A stretch of DNA of 64,000 bases. Origin: Tritrichomonas musculus (Eukaryota; Parabasalia; Tritrichomonadida; Tritrichomonadidae). This document shows, one piece after another, positions 40,955-51,388 of the stretch. The notes under the pieces are model-generated. The model was not told the DNA's origin. It saw nothing but the letters and a program-made list of their open reading frames with translations, and searched no databases. The DNA lies in NCBI GenBank assembly GCA_039105265.1, contig JAPFFF010000040.1, positions 310,001 through 374,000 on the forward strand, in the 5' to 3' direction. Each line of letters begins with the position of its first letter. Positions within the stretch are counted from its first letter, which is position 1. The position numbers and the translations under genes were made by a program.

Positions 40955-43339
40955 TTACCAATTGTTCTTTAAAATATCTTGAAACATAGGTAAAAAGTAA
41001 GACAGAAATTGTTTTTTGTATCCAACTGATTGATCATCGAGCATTTGGATCAGAAATGAATTAATTTCTTTAATATTTTCTGTAGTTAGCATTGTTCCAT
41101 AGCATAATATTTGTGCTAAAGATTGTAATAATGAATGTTTCAAACAATCAAAAATTAGATTTTTAAATGATTCATCTTCATTATGTTGATCAGAGACTTG
41201 AGTTGAACAATCATTTGAAACTTGATTTTTGGATTCCAAATTATCTGTATCAGATTTATTTTTATCTCTCTCTGATGTTTGTCCTTTTTCTAATGGCTGT
41301 TCATTTGTGCATTTGGATTTTTCTTTTTCATAGTCATTAAAAAAAACTTCTTGAAGATGAAGAAGCCGTTCTTGTGTTTTGTATTTTTCAAGAAAGTCAC
41401 TAATACGAGTATAAATGGAATCAAATGACCAAATTGTGAGTATATAAGATATGTAATTATGTCGCGCCATTGCATTTAGATTTCTTATGAAATTTGGTAT
41501 TTCATCAATAATGAATGACTGGCCTATTTGCGGTTTAAAAATGAAATATTTAGAAATATTATTGCTATGTGAATCTGAAACCCAGTCCCACTTCATGAAA
41601 TAAGATTGATAGCAAAGAGAATGATTGTCATCTCTTGCAATCTTTAGTTTCTCTTCGCCAATGAAATTTTGCAGTCCTCGGCCGATTCCAAGTGGATTAA
41701 AAACTACAGAAGAGAAGCCATATTTAATAGACATAACTTTTGCTGTCATTCCTCCCATTGAGAAACCTAAAAACAATGGAATGCAACGTATCTTAGATGA
41801 ACTCACTTTTTGATTAAAATTGCGGATTTTTTCAATAAGTTCACGTGTAAATTTATCAGCATGATCAATCGAAACAGGAACTAAATCCATGACGTTTTTG
41901 GCTGCAGTAAAAACATCCTTTATGCATGATAAGGATCGAAAGATTATGTATATCAATTGTATTTCATTAATATGACATTCTTTAAGTTCTTCCGCTTTTT
42001 CTGGAGTGATAAGGCCCAATCTTTTAGCGTCTGTTACAAGGGTGGTTTTTGATGCAGATCTAACCGAAACATAAAGCTTATAATCATTGCTAATATAGTG
42101 ATCATAGTCAAAATAAAATTTTCCATATGTAAAACCTTCACAACTTTCAATAAAAGGTTTCCTATCGTCGATTTTCACATCACGATTTTTATTCGAATCA
42201 CTTTTCACATCACAATTTTTATTCAAATCATTTTTCGCATCACAATTTTTATTCGAATCACTTTTCACATCACAATTGTTATTTGAATCACTTTTCACAT
42301 CACAATTTTTATTCGAATCATTCTTCACATCACATTCTTTCTCCATACTATTGTTCATTTCTTCACTGTCATTTTGTTCATATATTTTATCAACAAAGGC
42401 CCATATGATAAGAGAGTCTAGATTCAGCAAAAAACTCTCTGCACCGAAAATCTTGTATGGAGATTCGTCAATATGCATAATTTCACGCCCGCATCCGACT
42501 TCATCAATTTTTTCACCTAAAGTAAGATTATTGTAAATTTTTTTGAATAAATCGGAAGCTTCTTGTCCTTCACAGCTTTTAAATAAATTTTTCGCTGTTT
42601 CGGATTGATCTTCAACAGAATCGGAGATTTGCGAAACTGTGAATAAATTTTGAATGAAAATTTCATACTGGTTGAATTTTGGCTCATTTTTCTCAGAATT
42701 CTTTTGTTCGTTTCCAAATATAGGAATGAGTTTCACGAATTGAGTCTGCTGTAAAGTCTCCCTTGTTTTCTGGCGATCAATTGAAGACAGCAAATAAATG
42801 TATTTCAATTTCGTAATTTCATTTATTTCATCATTCAATTTTATTTCAATTAATTTTTGAACTGCTTGAAATAACGGATGTCTTATGGTTCTATTTAATG
42901 CAGCTTTTCGTTTTTGGCAGCACCAGTTGTAGGCTGTAGAGAATATAAAAAACGGTATCAGTAAAAAAGAGAAAAATTTACCAATTGATGTTAGCAAATC
43001 GCGTAATCTTTCCATGAATGGCGATAAATTGTCGCAAAAGTTGTAGAGCTGTCGAAGAGCTTTTTCATTATTTGATGAATTTTCAAAATCTGAGATTAAA
43101 TCTGAAAATATTGAATAGGGAGTTGATCTAATATTATGGTTGCTTTCAATCAAATTGTTATTACAACAATTAATTCCAATGCGAGTAAGAGAATAATTTA
43201 TTTTTTTATTCCATTTGTGTAACTTTTGAGCAGATACCTTCTTACTTGAAAAAATGTGAAGGTTTCGGCTTGATTTGGAAAAGTTTTTGCTTTTGTTTGA
43301 ATGGTTACTTAACGAAAATTCATGTAGTTGAGAAATCAT
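40955..43339 (-). CDS. Alpha/beta serine-hydrolase-like membrane protein (794 aa)
   Basis: ATG at 43337-43339. The N-terminal 110 residues are polar, followed by a probable transmembrane or re-entrant segment at about 122-142 (FFSFLLIPFFIFSTAYNWCC). Residues about 335-390 are five to six copies of a 10-residue unit (CDVKSDSNKN). The C-terminal half contains IPLFLGFSMGGMTAKVM (about 521-537), a GxSxG nucleophile elbow after a beta strand, then VVFNPLGIG, as in lipases and other alpha/beta hydrolases. His and Asp partners cannot be fixed by eye, though RHNYISY lies in a suitable place. Likely a membrane-tethered lipase or esterase; the substrate is unknown. The frame is intact. Confidence 0.6.
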   Translation of the reverse strand: MISQLHEFSLSNHSNKSKNFSKSSRNLHIFSSKKVSAQKLHKWNKKINYSLTRIGINCCNNNLIESNHNIRSTPYSIFSDLISDFENSSNNEKALRQLYNFCDNLSPFMERLRDLLTSIGKFFSFLLIPFFIFSTAYNWCCQKRKAALNRTIRHPLFQAVQKLIEIKLNDEINEITKLKYIYLLSSIDRQKTRETLQQTQFVKLIPIFGNEQKNSEKNEPKFNQYEIFIQNLFTVSQISDSVEDQSETAKNLFKSCEGQEASDLFKKIYNNLTLGEKIDEVGCGREIMHIDESPYKIFGAESFLLNLDSLIIWAFVDKIYEQNDSEEMNNSMEKECDVKNDSNKNCDVKSDSNNNCDVKSDSNKNCDAKNDLNKNCDVKSDSNKNRDVKIDDRKPFIESCEGFTYGKFYFDYDHYISNDYKLYVSVRSASKTTLVTDAKRLGLITPEKAEELKECHINEIQLIYIIFRSLSCIKDVFTAAKNVMDLVPVSIDHADKFTRELIEKIRNFNQKVSSSKIRCIPLFLGFSMGGMTAKVMSIKYGFSSVVFNPLGIGRGLQNFIGEEKLKIARDDNHSLCYQSYFMKWDWVSDSHSNNISKYFIFKPQIGQSFIIDEIPNFIRNLNAMARHNYISYILTIWSFDSIYTRISDFLEKYKTQERLLHLQEVFFNDYEKEKSKCTNEQPLEKGQTSERDKNKSDTDNLESKNQVSNDCSTQVSDQHNEDESFKNLIFDCLKHSLLQSLAQILCYGTMLTTENIKEINSFLIQMLDDQSVGYKKQFLSYFLPMFQDILKNNW

Positions 43340-43443
43340 ATGATTTCACAAAATTGTGGTTATATTTTTGTTATTTGTAAACTTCTTAATTTAAAAAAAT
43401 TTCAATTAATTAACAAAAAATATACTTTATTTAATAAATGCTT

Positions 43444-43707
43444 TTATTTATTTAATGAACGTAGAGATTCTGCCGCTTCATTCAGATCTTCATCCAACAA
43501 AAGTTGATACATTTCACTTGAATCTGGTTCAAATTTTAATTTTCTCTTAAAAAGGGAATTTATAAATTTTGTTGATGTAGCTTCAATTAGACAATCACAG
43601 AAATCAATTGAATCACTAATTTTAATTATGGATGAAATCTTTTCAATTATATCTTCATCATAAAAATAGCAAGAATTGAACAATAAATCATCATTTATAT
43701 ATTCTTA
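43444..43707 (-). pseudogene. N-terminally truncated gene remnant
   Basis: A minus frame of about 87 codons (EYINDDLLFNSCYFYDEDII; KRKLKFEPDSSEMYQLLLDE; ending AAESLRSLNK) that begins directly after a stop and has no ATG near its head. It is non-repetitive and charged, so it looks like the tail of a real protein. Family unknown. It lies 100 bp upstream of the hydrolase-like gene, same strand. Confidence 0.35.
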
Positions 43708-44156
43708 GAATAGATAAAAAAAAAATTGGCCGAAAGTTTTGGCATAAAATTTGGTAATCATGTTATTTATATAATAAAAAACAAAATATTACTTTTTCAT
43801 TAAATTTGGCTCCTTGAATTTTTTAAAAATATAAGATCATTATATGATCCAATTCTACCCATTTTCAAAAATTTGACTGTATTTTTTTGTTTTTAATTAA
43901 ATATTATAATTTTTATTTATATTATAAGAATAAAATTTTTTAATTTTATTTTCATTTTGAGATAGAAATAAAAAATTGTGTAATTTTTAACAATGTTAAA
44001 AAAAATATAAATATCTTTTATTATGCTCCACCCGGTCTTGAGTTATTTGAAATATAAATGAAAAATTTATTTTAATATATAAAAAATAACTCAATATTAT
44101 GTTATATAAAATGTGTTTTTCAAAACAATCATTATTTATGTAGTAAAAATAAAACG

Positions 44157-44519
44157 ATGATCAAAATAAATTCAAAATTTTCAAAATCTTTAAAAGAAGC
44201 ATTCAAATTTGATAATAATCATTTTTATTTCATTTTTAATTTAGGTAAAAAAAACACATCCACCTGGAGCACTGATGATGTTTCAAGATATTTGGAACAG
44301 ATTGGACTTTGCCAATATTCAAAAGCATTTGCTGAATTTTGTGGAAAGGAAATTTCTCCCAAACTTTATTCAGCCCATTTAAGCCAACGCCGCAAGAAAA
44401 TGATTGAAAAAAACTTGAAACAAAATGAACATCAAGCTGATTCTCAACCAAAAGTCGATTTCAAAGGAAATCGCAATAAATTGATTGAATTGATTAAAAA
44501 GCAAAAAAGAGAAGGATGA
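44157..44519 (+). CDS. SAM-domain-like small protein (120 aa), possibly incomplete
   Basis: ATG at 44157. Residues about 38-65 read TWSTDDVSRYLEQIGLCQY, then SKAFAEF, the first half of a sterile alpha motif domain; the following GKEISPKLYSAHLSQRRKKM only loosely fits the second half. The C-terminus is basic. The first 30 residues are AT-driven and may be leader or intron: a TTTAG lies just before GKKNTSTW. It lies between the inverted repeats of the candidate transposon but on the opposite strand to the transposase. Could be a captured host exon or a truncated host gene. Confidence 0.4.
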   Translation: MIKINSKFSKSLKEAFKFDNNHFYFIFNLGKKNTSTWSTDDVSRYLEQIGLCQYSKAFAEFCGKEISPKLYSAHLSQRRKKMIEKNLKQNEHQADSQPKVDFKGNRNKLIELIKKQKREG

Positions 44520-44880
44520 AAATTTCCAGTTCTTCTAACAATGAACCATCAGAATAAGTGAGATTATTTCTAATGAAATCGTTTTCAATAAACAATTTCA
44601 AATTTATTAATTTTATTTGTAATTGTTTTTTTAAAAAAATAGAAGGAAAATGTGTTGTTATACTCTAGTAATAATAATAAAAGAATTTTTATATAAAATT
44701 TTTATCATAAACACAAACAAAAGTGAAAAAATCTAAATAATCATTTCCAGCATAATCAACTGAAAGACATGTTACAATATTTAATCCAATCCAAAACACA
44801 TTTTAAATGATACATTCAAATTCAAATTAGATAAAAAAATAATCAGATCAATAAATTAAAAATGTTTATTTCAATGATTT

Positions 44881-47043
44881 TTATAAATCATGAAAAATTG
44901 ATATAAATGCGCCAAGATGATCTAGAAGCCAATTGATCAAATCTTCCTTGCAGCAATTTCTTTGTGGTGTGACAATTTTATTTTCACTGAATTTTTTGAT
45001 TAATTGTATAAATTCCCAATAATGTATTTTTGTTAGCAATGTTTCATCTTCTAAACAGAATTTTTTTCTTATATTTTCATCCAATAATTTTCTTCTGAAT
45101 TCTTTTTTCGATAATTTGATTTGGAAACTTTTTGCCGAGGAAGTTGTCAATAATTTGCCGTTAGTGCATTGCCCAACCCCCAAAGTAAAAGATCGATGTG
45201 TGATCTTTTTTCTTTTTTTTTTGCTTGTTTGTAAATCATCATCAATAAATTCATATACGAATGTTATAAGATAATCAATAACATCTTCGGGTGAAACAAT
45301 AGGATCATCAAAAGGACAAAATCCTGCATAAAACATCATAGCTTTGGCAACTTGTTGCGGCGAAAAAGGTTTGTCTTGTGCAATTCCTTCTTTAGTTATA
45401 TTTTCATCATAAAAATCACTTTCTTTTTCTTCAACAAGAACACCAAAAGATTCAGTACGCATGTGAATTTTTTCAATCTCTTCTTCAAATTCGTCACATT
45501 TTGCAAACATTTTTTTTTGTTCAATGCTTTGCATTATGCTTACAACTTGCAAAAACTTATTCAGAGTATGAATGAATTTGGCTCTTTTTCTACAGCAACC
45601 AAACTTATGCTCAAGAGGTCCTGTAGAATTCCGAGGGAAATAGAATTTCTTAAGTTTATGCATTAATTGAATATTTGAATGCAATGTATTCAAATATTCA
45701 ATTAAAATTCTATTAGAATAAAACTGTAGATTTTTTCCACTTTTTTTGGTTTCATGCAATTCAATATTTTTTGTATTAATTTTTTGCTCATAATAAAAAA
45801 CCAAAAAATAAAAACAAATTTGCAGTAAAAACATTCTGTTTGAAAAACCAATTTCATTTCCATTGAATGCAAGAATTGATAAAGAAATTGGCATCCAATA
45901 TGCTGCTTCTACAAAGTTATGAGTTTCTAATAAATGAACAAAATTTGAAGGACTAAATAGCACCAAAGGTAATGAATCGTGCATTTTTGTGATTATTTCA
46001 TTTGACCAAATAATTTTTGGTAAATTTGGAAAAATTTTCATGAGCTTTTCGACGTTAAACCAATTGTCAGAATATGAAAAGCCAGAATAAATTACAACAT
46101 CAAACAAACGATATCGTAATCGTTTGATAAGATGGAGAAAATCTGTGGATACTTTAAATCTCAATGATTTTGAAAAAGATATTAAATTGTTTTTTAAGAT
46201 TGAATTGATATATGATCTGAAGTATTCATCATGCAAGCAACAATAAGCTGAATCTCCATCAAATGAGTAAGTTAAAATTGTGATATTTCGATTTTTAAGA
46301 TGATCACGTATATAATTAAGATTGCTTATAATTTCTTCATTAGCTTTTCCATTACATGCTGGTTTAATGTAGACAATAAAATTATTATACGAAGGATCAT
46401 AAGGTTGAACTTGGAACACGAACGCGGCTTTTACAATTTTATTTGCATTTAAGTTTAAAAAATCACGAAATTCATTTGGATTTCGTAGAAAATTTTTAAA
46501 AATATTTTTTGATATTAAGATTTCATCATCTTTATCAAATATAAGTCCATCAAAAGTTGAATTTTTGTTTAATACAACATTAGGACTAAAATATATTGCA
46601 TCGACTGCAAGACAAGCGTGTATTGTATTTGATTTCGATATGTGATTATGCTCTTTATAAATATCAACAATTTTAGATAAATTTTGTAAACCTCTCAGTT
46701 GTTCTGGGATTTTATTAGTAATTTCTCGAGTAATTCTATCAATCCTAGATTTTGGAGGGAACGATAATCTATCAGATAAAATTGAATAACAATGGGGATT
46801 AAGTGCATTTATTTCTAGAGATATCTGTAATATTTCTTCTTGATCTGCCATATTATTTGTATTTTTAGCAATTTCTAATTCTTCTTTTAAATCATGATTA
46901 TTTTGAGATAATTCTTTATTTCTTTTTTGCTCATATGATAATCTGTTTCTAAGTAGATTTGAACGTTGCTTCTCTAATTTTTGGGCTTTATCTTGGTCAA
47001 ATTTCCTTTTCCCATCAAATAGATAATCAAGCGACTGTTTCAT
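44881..47043 (-). CDS. P-element/THAP9-like transposase (720 aa), uninterrupted
   Basis: ATG at 47041-47043. A Lys/Gln-rich coiled N-terminus (residues 1-70) takes the place of a THAP finger, which is absent. Candidate catalytic acids follow: Asp148 (CLAVDAIYF), Asp262 (YSFDGDSAYC) and Asp301 in STDFLHLIKRLR, which resembles the DPPHLLKNIRN block of P elements. Later STGPLEHKFGCCRKRAKF resembles the NQDPLENFFGCIR block. A GTP-binding insertion cannot be recognised. The family call rests on these blocks. The frame is complete and the gene sits between inverted repeats, so it may be a recently active element. Confidence 0.6.
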   Translation of the reverse strand: MKQSLDYLFDGKRKFDQDKAQKLEKQRSNLLRNRLSYEQKRNKELSQNNHDLKEELEIAKNTNNMADQEEILQISLEINALNPHCYSILSDRLSFPPKSRIDRITREITNKIPEQLRGLQNLSKIVDIYKEHNHISKSNTIHACLAVDAIYFSPNVVLNKNSTFDGLIFDKDDEILISKNIFKNFLRNPNEFRDFLNLNANKIVKAAFVFQVQPYDPSYNNFIVYIKPACNGKANEEIISNLNYIRDHLKNRNITILTYSFDGDSAYCCLHDEYFRSYINSILKNNLISFSKSLRFKVSTDFLHLIKRLRYRLFDVVIYSGFSYSDNWFNVEKLMKIFPNLPKIIWSNEIITKMHDSLPLVLFSPSNFVHLLETHNFVEAAYWMPISLSILAFNGNEIGFSNRMFLLQICFYFLVFYYEQKINTKNIELHETKKSGKNLQFYSNRILIEYLNTLHSNIQLMHKLKKFYFPRNSTGPLEHKFGCCRKRAKFIHTLNKFLQVVSIMQSIEQKKMFAKCDEFEEEIEKIHMRTESFGVLVEEKESDFYDENITKEGIAQDKPFSPQQVAKAMMFYAGFCPFDDPIVSPEDVIDYLITFVYEFIDDDLQTSKKKRKKITHRSFTLGVGQCTNGKLLTTSSAKSFQIKLSKKEFRRKLLDENIRKKFCLEDETLLTKIHYWEFIQLIKKFSENKIVTPQRNCCKEDLINWLLDHLGAFISIFHDL

Positions 47044-47253
47044 ATCGATTGGCCTTCTTTCTTAAATTTTATATCAAAAAGTTTAAATTTATTCTCAATT
47101 TTTCCAATAAATAAAAATTTCATAAATATAAATATAAATAACAATATCTTAAAATTGAAGGAGCCATTTTCTAGTTTTTAATATAATTAGATACAGAATT
47201 TAAAACAAATTTTTTTAATATTATTAATGATAAAAATCTTTCGGCCAATTTTT

Positions 47254-48052
47254 AGGAAAAATGATTTCTTCTTATTAACGTATAGTTTTTTTCATTTCTA
47301 ACGTATTTTTTATAAAAAACTATAAATATCTAGATATTTTTCTATTAAAATTATGATATTTTGATTTAATAAATATTAAAAATTAATATTAAATGCATCT
47401 TATTTATATTTTTATATATTATATAGCCATAACAAAATTATAATGCTTTGAATAAATTTCAATTTTCTAATGCTTCTATTTGCTGATGGAATCAAAATTA
47501 ACAAAAAATTTTTTGTTAAAATGAGAAGAACTTTTTAACCTACTTTTCCAATAGATTCAATAGGGTTTTCATTGAACACCGATCATGCTTCACTTAACTT
47601 TTTGAAATTTTGGCGGTAAAAAATGAAAAAATTTCGAAATTGTCATTCTTTTTTTTTCATGAATTTAAAGAGCTATTCCAAAATGATGCTATATTAATGA
47701 TTTATATAGGTAGAATTAATAATCATTAAATTATCTCAAGACCGGGTGGAATGCAAAAAAAAATTTTCATATAATAATGTCACAAAAAAACTACCATTTT
47801 TTCATTTTTATATGTTCATCATAATATTTTATTAAAATTATTATTTATTAATGATTATATATATAGGATTATTTTAATTTATTGGTTGATGTATTTCTAT
47901 TATTTCTATTTCATGAGATTTGATAATTTAATTTTTCAAATTGTCACTTCATTTTTTCAAGATCCACTAAGAATTTCTAAAATTCAAATATATATATATA
48001 TTCTCCTAAAATATATCTTTATTTTTATATGGTTTTTATTTTTCAAAAATGC
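47254..48052. other. AT-rich spacer right of the P-like element
   Basis: No gene. It contains ctcaagaccgggtgg at 47735-47749, the reverse complement of 44028-44042. Confidence 0.6.
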
Positions 48053-49454
48053 CTAAATAAAAAATTCATCTATTCTATATTCTTTAATTTTTTCATCTTT
48101 AATGACTTCATCTTTAATGATTCCACTATCAATCAAATAGTCCAAAATCGCTTTTAAATATGTATTATTGTTGTTCAATGCAAACTCCATTAATTCTATT
48201 ATTTCAGAGGTATTTTGGTCCTTTAAAATGTACTTAAAAGCATCGATCATTGAATGACTGACTAAAAAAAGTGGATCGAAATTCATTCTTTGATTTTTAT
48301 GTGAATATAAAAATTTATATAAATCTAAATCAAAGTTCTGAGTTATTAAAAAAATGTCACTTCTTGGTTCTTCGCTGTTTTCATCATAATTATCCATCAT
48401 TTTAACAACTTTTTTTAAACATTGAAGAAAAATATGATAATTTGCACTTCCAAGTGCAACTGAAAGAAAATTGATATTTAGCACATTGTAATTGTTGCCA
48501 TCACTCGAATTTGTATCTTGAATGATTTCGTATTTTGGAAAATTTTCAATGATATAATTAGTAATCTCATATTGATGAGAATTAATCGAAAATTGTAAGG
48601 CCAATTTTGATGAACATTTCCCTTCACAAATATGAATGATTTCGTAATTCCTCCCCCAAATTGCATAATATATTAAACTATCATCTATTATAATATTGGG
48701 CTGGATCCACAAAAATTTGAATATTTTGAGAGATCCATATATGGCTGCAATCTGAATAAGTGATAATTTGCTTTCGTTTAGTATTTGTTCATAATAAAAT
48801 AGATTAAGATTATAATTAATATTGAAATTGTTTTGAGATAAAGTTGATTGAAATGCATCAATATCATCATCATGTATTATTTTATGGAGTGGTAATGTAT
48901 TAAATATTTTTTCTCTGTTTTGTTTATGTTGATCAATATCAGATAAAATTATTTTTAAAAAAATTTCTAATCGATGGTCTTCATTTCCTTTTAAAATATT
49001 ATCTTTCCTTTTTTCTGCGTATTCATGATCATATTCATCTATTTCTGGATAAAAATAAAGAAAATATACTGAATTGTATACTGATTTTTGAATAATTGAT
49101 TTCAAGGTAATAAAATTTTGTGAATAAAAATAATATATATCGACCAAAATATCTTCTAATGTATCTATTACATCAGTATCTGTGATGTTGACCTCTTTTA
49201 AATAATTGGAAAAGTAAAGGAAAACGTCTAAAATTAATTTTAGCTTAGTAAAGTTATAATATGTCAATATTTTTATATTCCAGAGAAATAAAAATGCAGA
49301 TTCTCGAGTTTTCAAGAAAAAACTTAAATTATCTTCAACAAATTTAATTGTTTCTTGAAAAGTTTCTTTTGATATATGGTTTTAGAAGATTTTGAAGATG
49401 CATTATTTTCTCATATTTCTCGTTGTATTCAGCCAAGAATTGGTCAACATCCAT
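48053..49454 (-). pseudogene. DUF3447/ankyrin-like gene with an N-terminal frameshift
   Basis: The long frame (48053-49315) has no ATG at its head; its apparent start is a TTG. Upstream, an ATG at 49452-49454 begins MDVDQFLAEYNEKYEKIMHL, the usual head of this family, but that frame stops after about 36 residues. The needed continuation (SKETFQETIKFVEDNLSFFL) lies in another frame from about 49,375. The body has the DUF3447 signature SLIQIAAIYGSLKIFKFLW, then IIIDDSLIYYAIWGRNYE, and degenerate ankyrin repeats to KDEKIKEYRIDEFFI. One frameshift in an otherwise open gene suggests very recent inactivation, a sequencing error or a tiny intron. Confidence 0.65.
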
Positions 49455-50009
49455 TTCAATAGAATGGACAATTATTAATTCAAAAAGTTACCAAATCATT
49501 TACAATTTTTTATTTAAATGAATTATAATTCCAACAAATTTATCAATAACAGGGGGATCCATTCTAGGAAGTATAATGAATTCTGTCATTAGCGATGCAT
49601 GCTCTTTTCAATAAAAATCTAATATCTCTACAAAATTATTCTCTTTTGTCTTTTTATTCAATTAAAACTTTCCCGATTTATTTATCAATTGCTGAATTAT
49701 TTCATATATCACAAATATATCTTCTCAACTTATTGATATTATTATTATTAATACACAATTAATTGTTTGAATTGAAATTATTTATGGAAAAAAAATCATG
49801 ATAAAGGAGATTTCATTATTTACATAGCCAGAATGAATGTATATTGAGTTAGAAAATTAAATATTTGATTAATATAATAAATATAACCACTTTTCAATCA
49901 AATATTATTTCCTAAATTTTCCACAAAAATAACTTTTTTTCCATATTTATCCCTATTTTTTCTATAGTCAAATAGAATACATTTTTCATTTCATTTGTTA
50001 AGCAATAAA
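49455..50009. other. AT-rich divergent spacer
   Basis: Shared upstream region of the DUF3447 gene (minus) and the pseudokinase (plus). TTTTTCATTTCATTTG just before the second ATG provides initiator-like TCATT motifs. No gene seen. Confidence 0.45.
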
Positions 50010-50498
50010 ATGGAGACAACAACTGTCGAAAATCAATCTCAGAATTCTCAGGATCAAAATCAAACTAATTCAGGCTGCTTGGCCAATGTGTCCAATCTAG
50101 TAAAAGTAAAGGGATTTGAAGCTGGCGATTATGGGCAAGTTACGATTTACCAGGATCCAATTCACTCACAATTAATTGCAGTCAAAACATTATCGGATGC
50201 AGAAATGATTAATGGAGATAATAAAAATTCATTTAAATGTTATAAGGAATTAAACCACAAATGTATTGCTCCTGTTATTGGATTCAATTTGAACCCACTC
50301 CAAGTTGCGACACCATATTCAAGAAATGGCTCGTTAAATGATTTATTGTTTGAACGCCAAATTGGCAAAAAAAATATACTTTCAAACGCAAACGCAGTTG
50401 CAAAATTAATTGTAGGAATTGTTAGAGGAATGAGTTACCTTCATATGAATGATTACCATTACGTTTTGAAACCAAGCAATGTATTGATGTTATATTAA
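50010..50498 (+). CDS. Pseudokinase, N-lobe part (162 aa from the ATG)
   Basis: The ATG at 50010 (METTTVENQSQNSQ) is preferred to the upstream TTG. The kinase fold starts at about residue 36. The P-loop is weak (GDYGQVTIY), the beta3 Lys is present (LIAVKTL), and the hinge reads VATPYSRNGSLNDLLF. The catalytic loop is HYVLKPSNV in place of HRDLKPEN, so the catalytic Asp is missing; this is a pseudokinase. The frame ends in VLMLY just after the loop. The expected sequence continues in another frame (50516-51388). Confidence 0.65.
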   Translation: METTTVENQSQNSQDQNQTNSGCLANVSNLVKVKGFEAGDYGQVTIYQDPIHSQLIAVKTLSDAEMINGDNKNSFKCYKELNHKCIAPVIGFNLNPLQVATPYSRNGSLNDLLFERQIGKKNILSNANAVAKLIVGIVRGMSYLHMNDYHYVLKPSNVLMLY

Positions 50499-50515
50499 GT
50501 AGAAATAATAAACCA

Positions 50516-51388
50516 TTGACTTGCTGTTGGGTTTGCAATCAAAAAAATGATTTCAACTTTGAAAAACTCCTTAATAGTTTTGAAGACAGAAATGCATTTT
50601 TAGATTTTCCTGTATTTGAATTAGCTGTTCGAATCTTTGCTGTTGCAGAGGAGTATCCTAAATTTGAAGGTGGTGGTAATGTTCGAAGTTTTAATGATCC
50701 AACACAGAAACCTGGTGAAAAAAATGAAACATCTTTTTTTATGGCTCCTGGCACAATTCAGGATTTAATCGATAATATGGTATATCAAAGAAGACATTTA
50801 TGGATGTTAAAGAATTATAAACTGAAAATTAGATTTAATAATCATGTCTGTTGTCCAAATGAATCAATGTTTGATGATGGAATAACAAATAATGCACGTG
50901 TTATTGTTGATGTTAATTGGAATACTTGGGTTGAAATTAATAATTCTGTCGTTCGATGCAATTTGGATGATCCTGTTGATGAATTAATTTGTAGATATGT
51001 TATGATGAAAAAAGTTAAAATAGATGGAATTCCATGTTTATCTAATTATACAGTTAATGTTGATCTTAATTCATCTTCTACAATTAGGAATTGCGGAATA
51101 GTTGAAATGGATAAACTCGAATTCAATTGTATTCAAACTGATAATTATGTTTCAATAAAATATAATCGAGTGTGTTATGATCCAAATCATTCAATTAGAA
51201 CTCTAAAACTTATGTGGATTCTTGCTACAAAACAATGGATACCAATTAACAAATTACGTGCACATTATTTTTTTTTCGATGAAAAAGATTATGATAAATC
51301 GATTGATCAATTTTTTTCTAATGGCTATCAATGTGAATTTCGCGAAATGAACCTTATGCCAGAATTTTTTGGAAATTTACAATATTAA
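50516..51388 (+). CDS. Pseudokinase C-lobe plus ubiquitin-like C-terminal region
   Basis: This frame continues the kinase fold of 50010-50498 after a frameshift near 50,490. A segment aligned with the DFG region reads TCCWVC, so the Mg-binding Asp is also lost; then come FPVFELAVRIFAVAEEYPKF (helix F/E-like) and SFFMAPGTIQDLIDNMVYQR. From about residue 100, KLKIRFNNHVCCPNESMF and DDGITNNARVIVDV resemble a ubiquitin-like fold, a combination known in trichomonad kinases. The tail (LKLMWILATKQWIPINKLRA) is unrecognised. The open frame has no supported ATG of its own, so it is read as the 3' part of one broken or spliced gene. Confidence 0.6.
   Translation: MTCCWVCNQKNDFNFEKLLNSFEDRNAFLDFPVFELAVRIFAVAEEYPKFEGGGNVRSFNDPTQKPGEKNETSFFMAPGTIQDLIDNMVYQRRHLWMLKNYKLKIRFNNHVCCPNESMFDDGITNNARVIVDVNWNTWVEINNSVVRCNLDDPVDELICRYVMMKKVKIDGIPCLSNYTVNVDLNSSSTIRNCGIVEMDKLEFNCIQTDNYVSIKYNRVCYDPNHSIRTLKLMWILATKQWIPINKLRAHYFFFDEKDYDKSIDQFFSNGYQCEFREMNLMPEFFGNLQY

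Larger units (their letters stand above)
43721..47253 (-). mobile_element. Candidate DNA transposon around the P-element-like transposase
   Basis: A perfect 16-bp inverted pair, aaaaattggccgaaag, lies at 43721-43736 and (reverse complement) 47238-47253. A second pair, tggctccttgaatttt, lies about 85 bp inside on both sides (43807-43822 and 47151-47166, 15 of 16 matching). Equal spacing on both sides supports terminal repeats with a conserved subterminal site. Inside are the transposase and a SAM-like frame. A third inverted pair is misplaced (see findings), so rearrangement is possible. No clear target duplication is seen. Confidence 0.5.
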
